Shown here piece after piece: positions 4,810 to 5,711 of a stretch of 5,711 nt of DNA. The translations under genes and the position numbers were made by a program. The stretch is taken from NCBI GenBank assembly GCA_903851455.1, contig CAINOM010000211.1:1-5711 (forward strand). Direction: 5' to 3'. Below the pieces are notes generated by a model. It searched no databases, was not told where the DNA came from, and worked only from the letters and a program-made list of their open reading frames with translations. The stretch is from an uncultured Bacteroidota bacterium. GTDB taxonomy: Bacteria > Bacteroidota > Bacteroidia > Chitinophagales > Chitinophagaceae. Positions within the stretch are counted from its first letter, which is position 1. The number at the start of each line of letters is the position of its first letter.

Positions 4810-5628
4810 ATGCGTCTGTTCACCAATTACCTGTCTGCGATAATTTTGATCCTGCTGATCGCTGGTTGCACCTGGTCTCCGTATAATGCTACCAATAAGG
4901 TATACAGGAAGCAGGCGAAGACCTTTGCCGCGAGGCTGAAGGAGCAGCCTGATGTGGAAGCGAATGACAGTATAAAGGCTCCGGAATATTTTGTGGGTAC
5001 TACCAATTTCACCATGCGTAAGCCCAATTTTGTAGTGATACATCATACTTCGCAGGAGAGCAGCGAGCAGACGCTTACGACGTTTACACTGCCGCGTACA
5101 GAAGTGAGCTCGCACTACCTGATAGGTAAGGATGGAACGGTGTACCACCTGCTAAACGACTACCTCCGGGCCCATCATGCGGGTTTGGGAAAGTGGGGTA
5201 ATGTTACCGATATGAACTCCTGCTCGATAGGGATAGAGCTGGATAATAATGGCAAGGAACCGTTCACCGATCCGCAAATAGCAGGGCTGATCAGCCTGCT
5301 TTCAAAACCGAAGCAAACATACAATATACCCACCGCGAACTTCATTGGTCATGCCGACTTTGCACCAACGCGCAAGAGTGATCCGAGTGTGTTCTTTCCA
5401 TGGAAGACACTGGCAGAGAAAGGATTTGGCCTGTGGTATGCCGATACACTCAAGTCTGCACCGGCGGGTTTCAACGCACGGGTGGCGTTACGCGTTATCG
5501 GCTACGACACGCGTGACACAACAGCGGCGATAAGGGCATTCAAACGCCACTTTATGCAGGACACCAGTCATCAACTGACGCCGATGGACCTTGATGTGCT
5601 CAGTGACCTTATGAATAATACCGTTTAG
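4810..5628 (+). CDS. Lipoprotein N-acetylmuramoyl-L-alanine amidase (AmiD-like, Amidase_2)
   Basis: A 272-residue zinc amidase that should cleave the bond between N-acetylmuramic acid and L-Ala in peptidoglycan or released muropeptides, from a membrane-anchored position in the periplasm. Residues 1-20 are a lipoprotein signal with lipobox IAGC (Cys20). The Amidase_2 domain spans about residues 70-205: NFVVIHHTS (His78, first zinc ligand), SSHYLIGKDGTVYHLL (100-115), AHHAG (121-125), SIGIELDNNG (Glu143, catalytic position) and GHADFAPTRKSDPS with His181, Lys189 and Asp191. The spacings Glu-38-His-10-Asp agree with AmpD-type enzymes as I recall them, so the site looks complete. FFPWKTLAEKGFGLWY closes the domain. 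Residues about 222-268 (VALRVIGYDTRDTTAAIRAFKRHF) resemble the C-terminal peptidoglycan-binding domain of E. coli AmiD, whose total length (276) is similar. Likely role: wall turnover or recycling. It has its own putative promoter. Confidence 0.93.
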   Translation: MRLFTNYLSAIILILLIAGCTWSPYNATNKVYRKQAKTFAARLKEQPDVEANDSIKAPEYFVGTTNFTMRKPNFVVIHHTSQESSEQTLTTFTLPRTEVSSHYLIGKDGTVYHLLNDYLRAHHAGLGKWGNVTDMNSCSIGIELDNNGKEPFTDPQIAGLISLLSKPKQTYNIPTANFIGHADFAPTRKSDPSVFFPWKTLAEKGFGLWYADTLKSAPAGFNARVALRVIGYDTRDTTAAIRAFKRHFMQDTSHQLTPMDLDVLSDLMNNTV

Positions 5629-5711
5629 ACATCTAATTGATGCAATTTTTATATAGCTCCCAGCCTGTGATTGATAGTACAGTATTTGCAGTAATATCTC
5701 TTACAATTTCA
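5629..5711. other. Right-edge intergenic sequence, nothing supported
   Basis: The 83 bp after the amidase stop contain no convincing gene. A weak ATTG-ATG-CAAT hairpin followed by TTTTTAT (about 5635-5654) could serve as a minimal terminator, but the 4-bp stem is too short to call. Confidence 0.4.

Overview
The window looks like ordinary chromosome from a member of the Bacteroidota, probably of the Chitinophagaceae/Sphingobacteriia type; this is inferred from gene content, not from a marker gene. The evidence is a long (308-residue) NusB, a DUF1573 lipoprotein next to yajC, several small lipoproteins, a DUF6600 protein, start codons without clear Shine-Dalgarno sequences, and promoter-like boxes resembling the Bacteroidota -7 consensus TAnnTTTG.

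Left part (1-2280, minus strand): a housekeeping operon transcribed leftward, nusB - DUF1573 lipoprotein - yajC - coaE. Gaps are 51 to 94 bp, and a good -7 box lies just upstream of nusB. coaE runs off the left edge. It combines transcription antitermination (NusB), an envelope lipoprotein, the Sec accessory protein YajC and the last step of coenzyme A synthesis (CoaE). Many Bacteroidota that I recall carry a YbbR/CdaR-like gene between yajC and coaE; here there is only a 94-bp gap.

Middle (2380-3365): three very small envelope genes. Two are on the minus strand: a 79-residue cysteine-rich lipoprotein, and an 83-residue two-TM protein with its own promoter and terminator. Divergent from these, on the plus strand, is a 40-residue lipoprotein whose mature part is rich in His, Arg and Trp, followed by a clear hairpin terminator.

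Right part (3366-5711, plus strand): two independent genes. The first is a secreted 400-residue DUF6600 protein with a Trp/Tyr-rich head and a Pro/Gln-rich tail, ending at a perfect-palindrome terminator. The second is a lipoprotein N-acetylmuramoyl-L-alanine amidase of AmiD architecture (zinc amidase plus C-terminal peptidoglycan-binding-like domain). The last 83 bp hold no gene I can support.

Overall the window is core housekeeping followed by a run of separately transcribed cell-envelope genes. I see no mobile element, CRISPR array, rRNA or tRNA, and no multi-gene system that I would call new. The least described items are the 40-residue His-rich lipoprotein, the Cys-rich small lipoprotein and the DUF6600 protein. 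No intergenic stretch exceeds about 200 bp.
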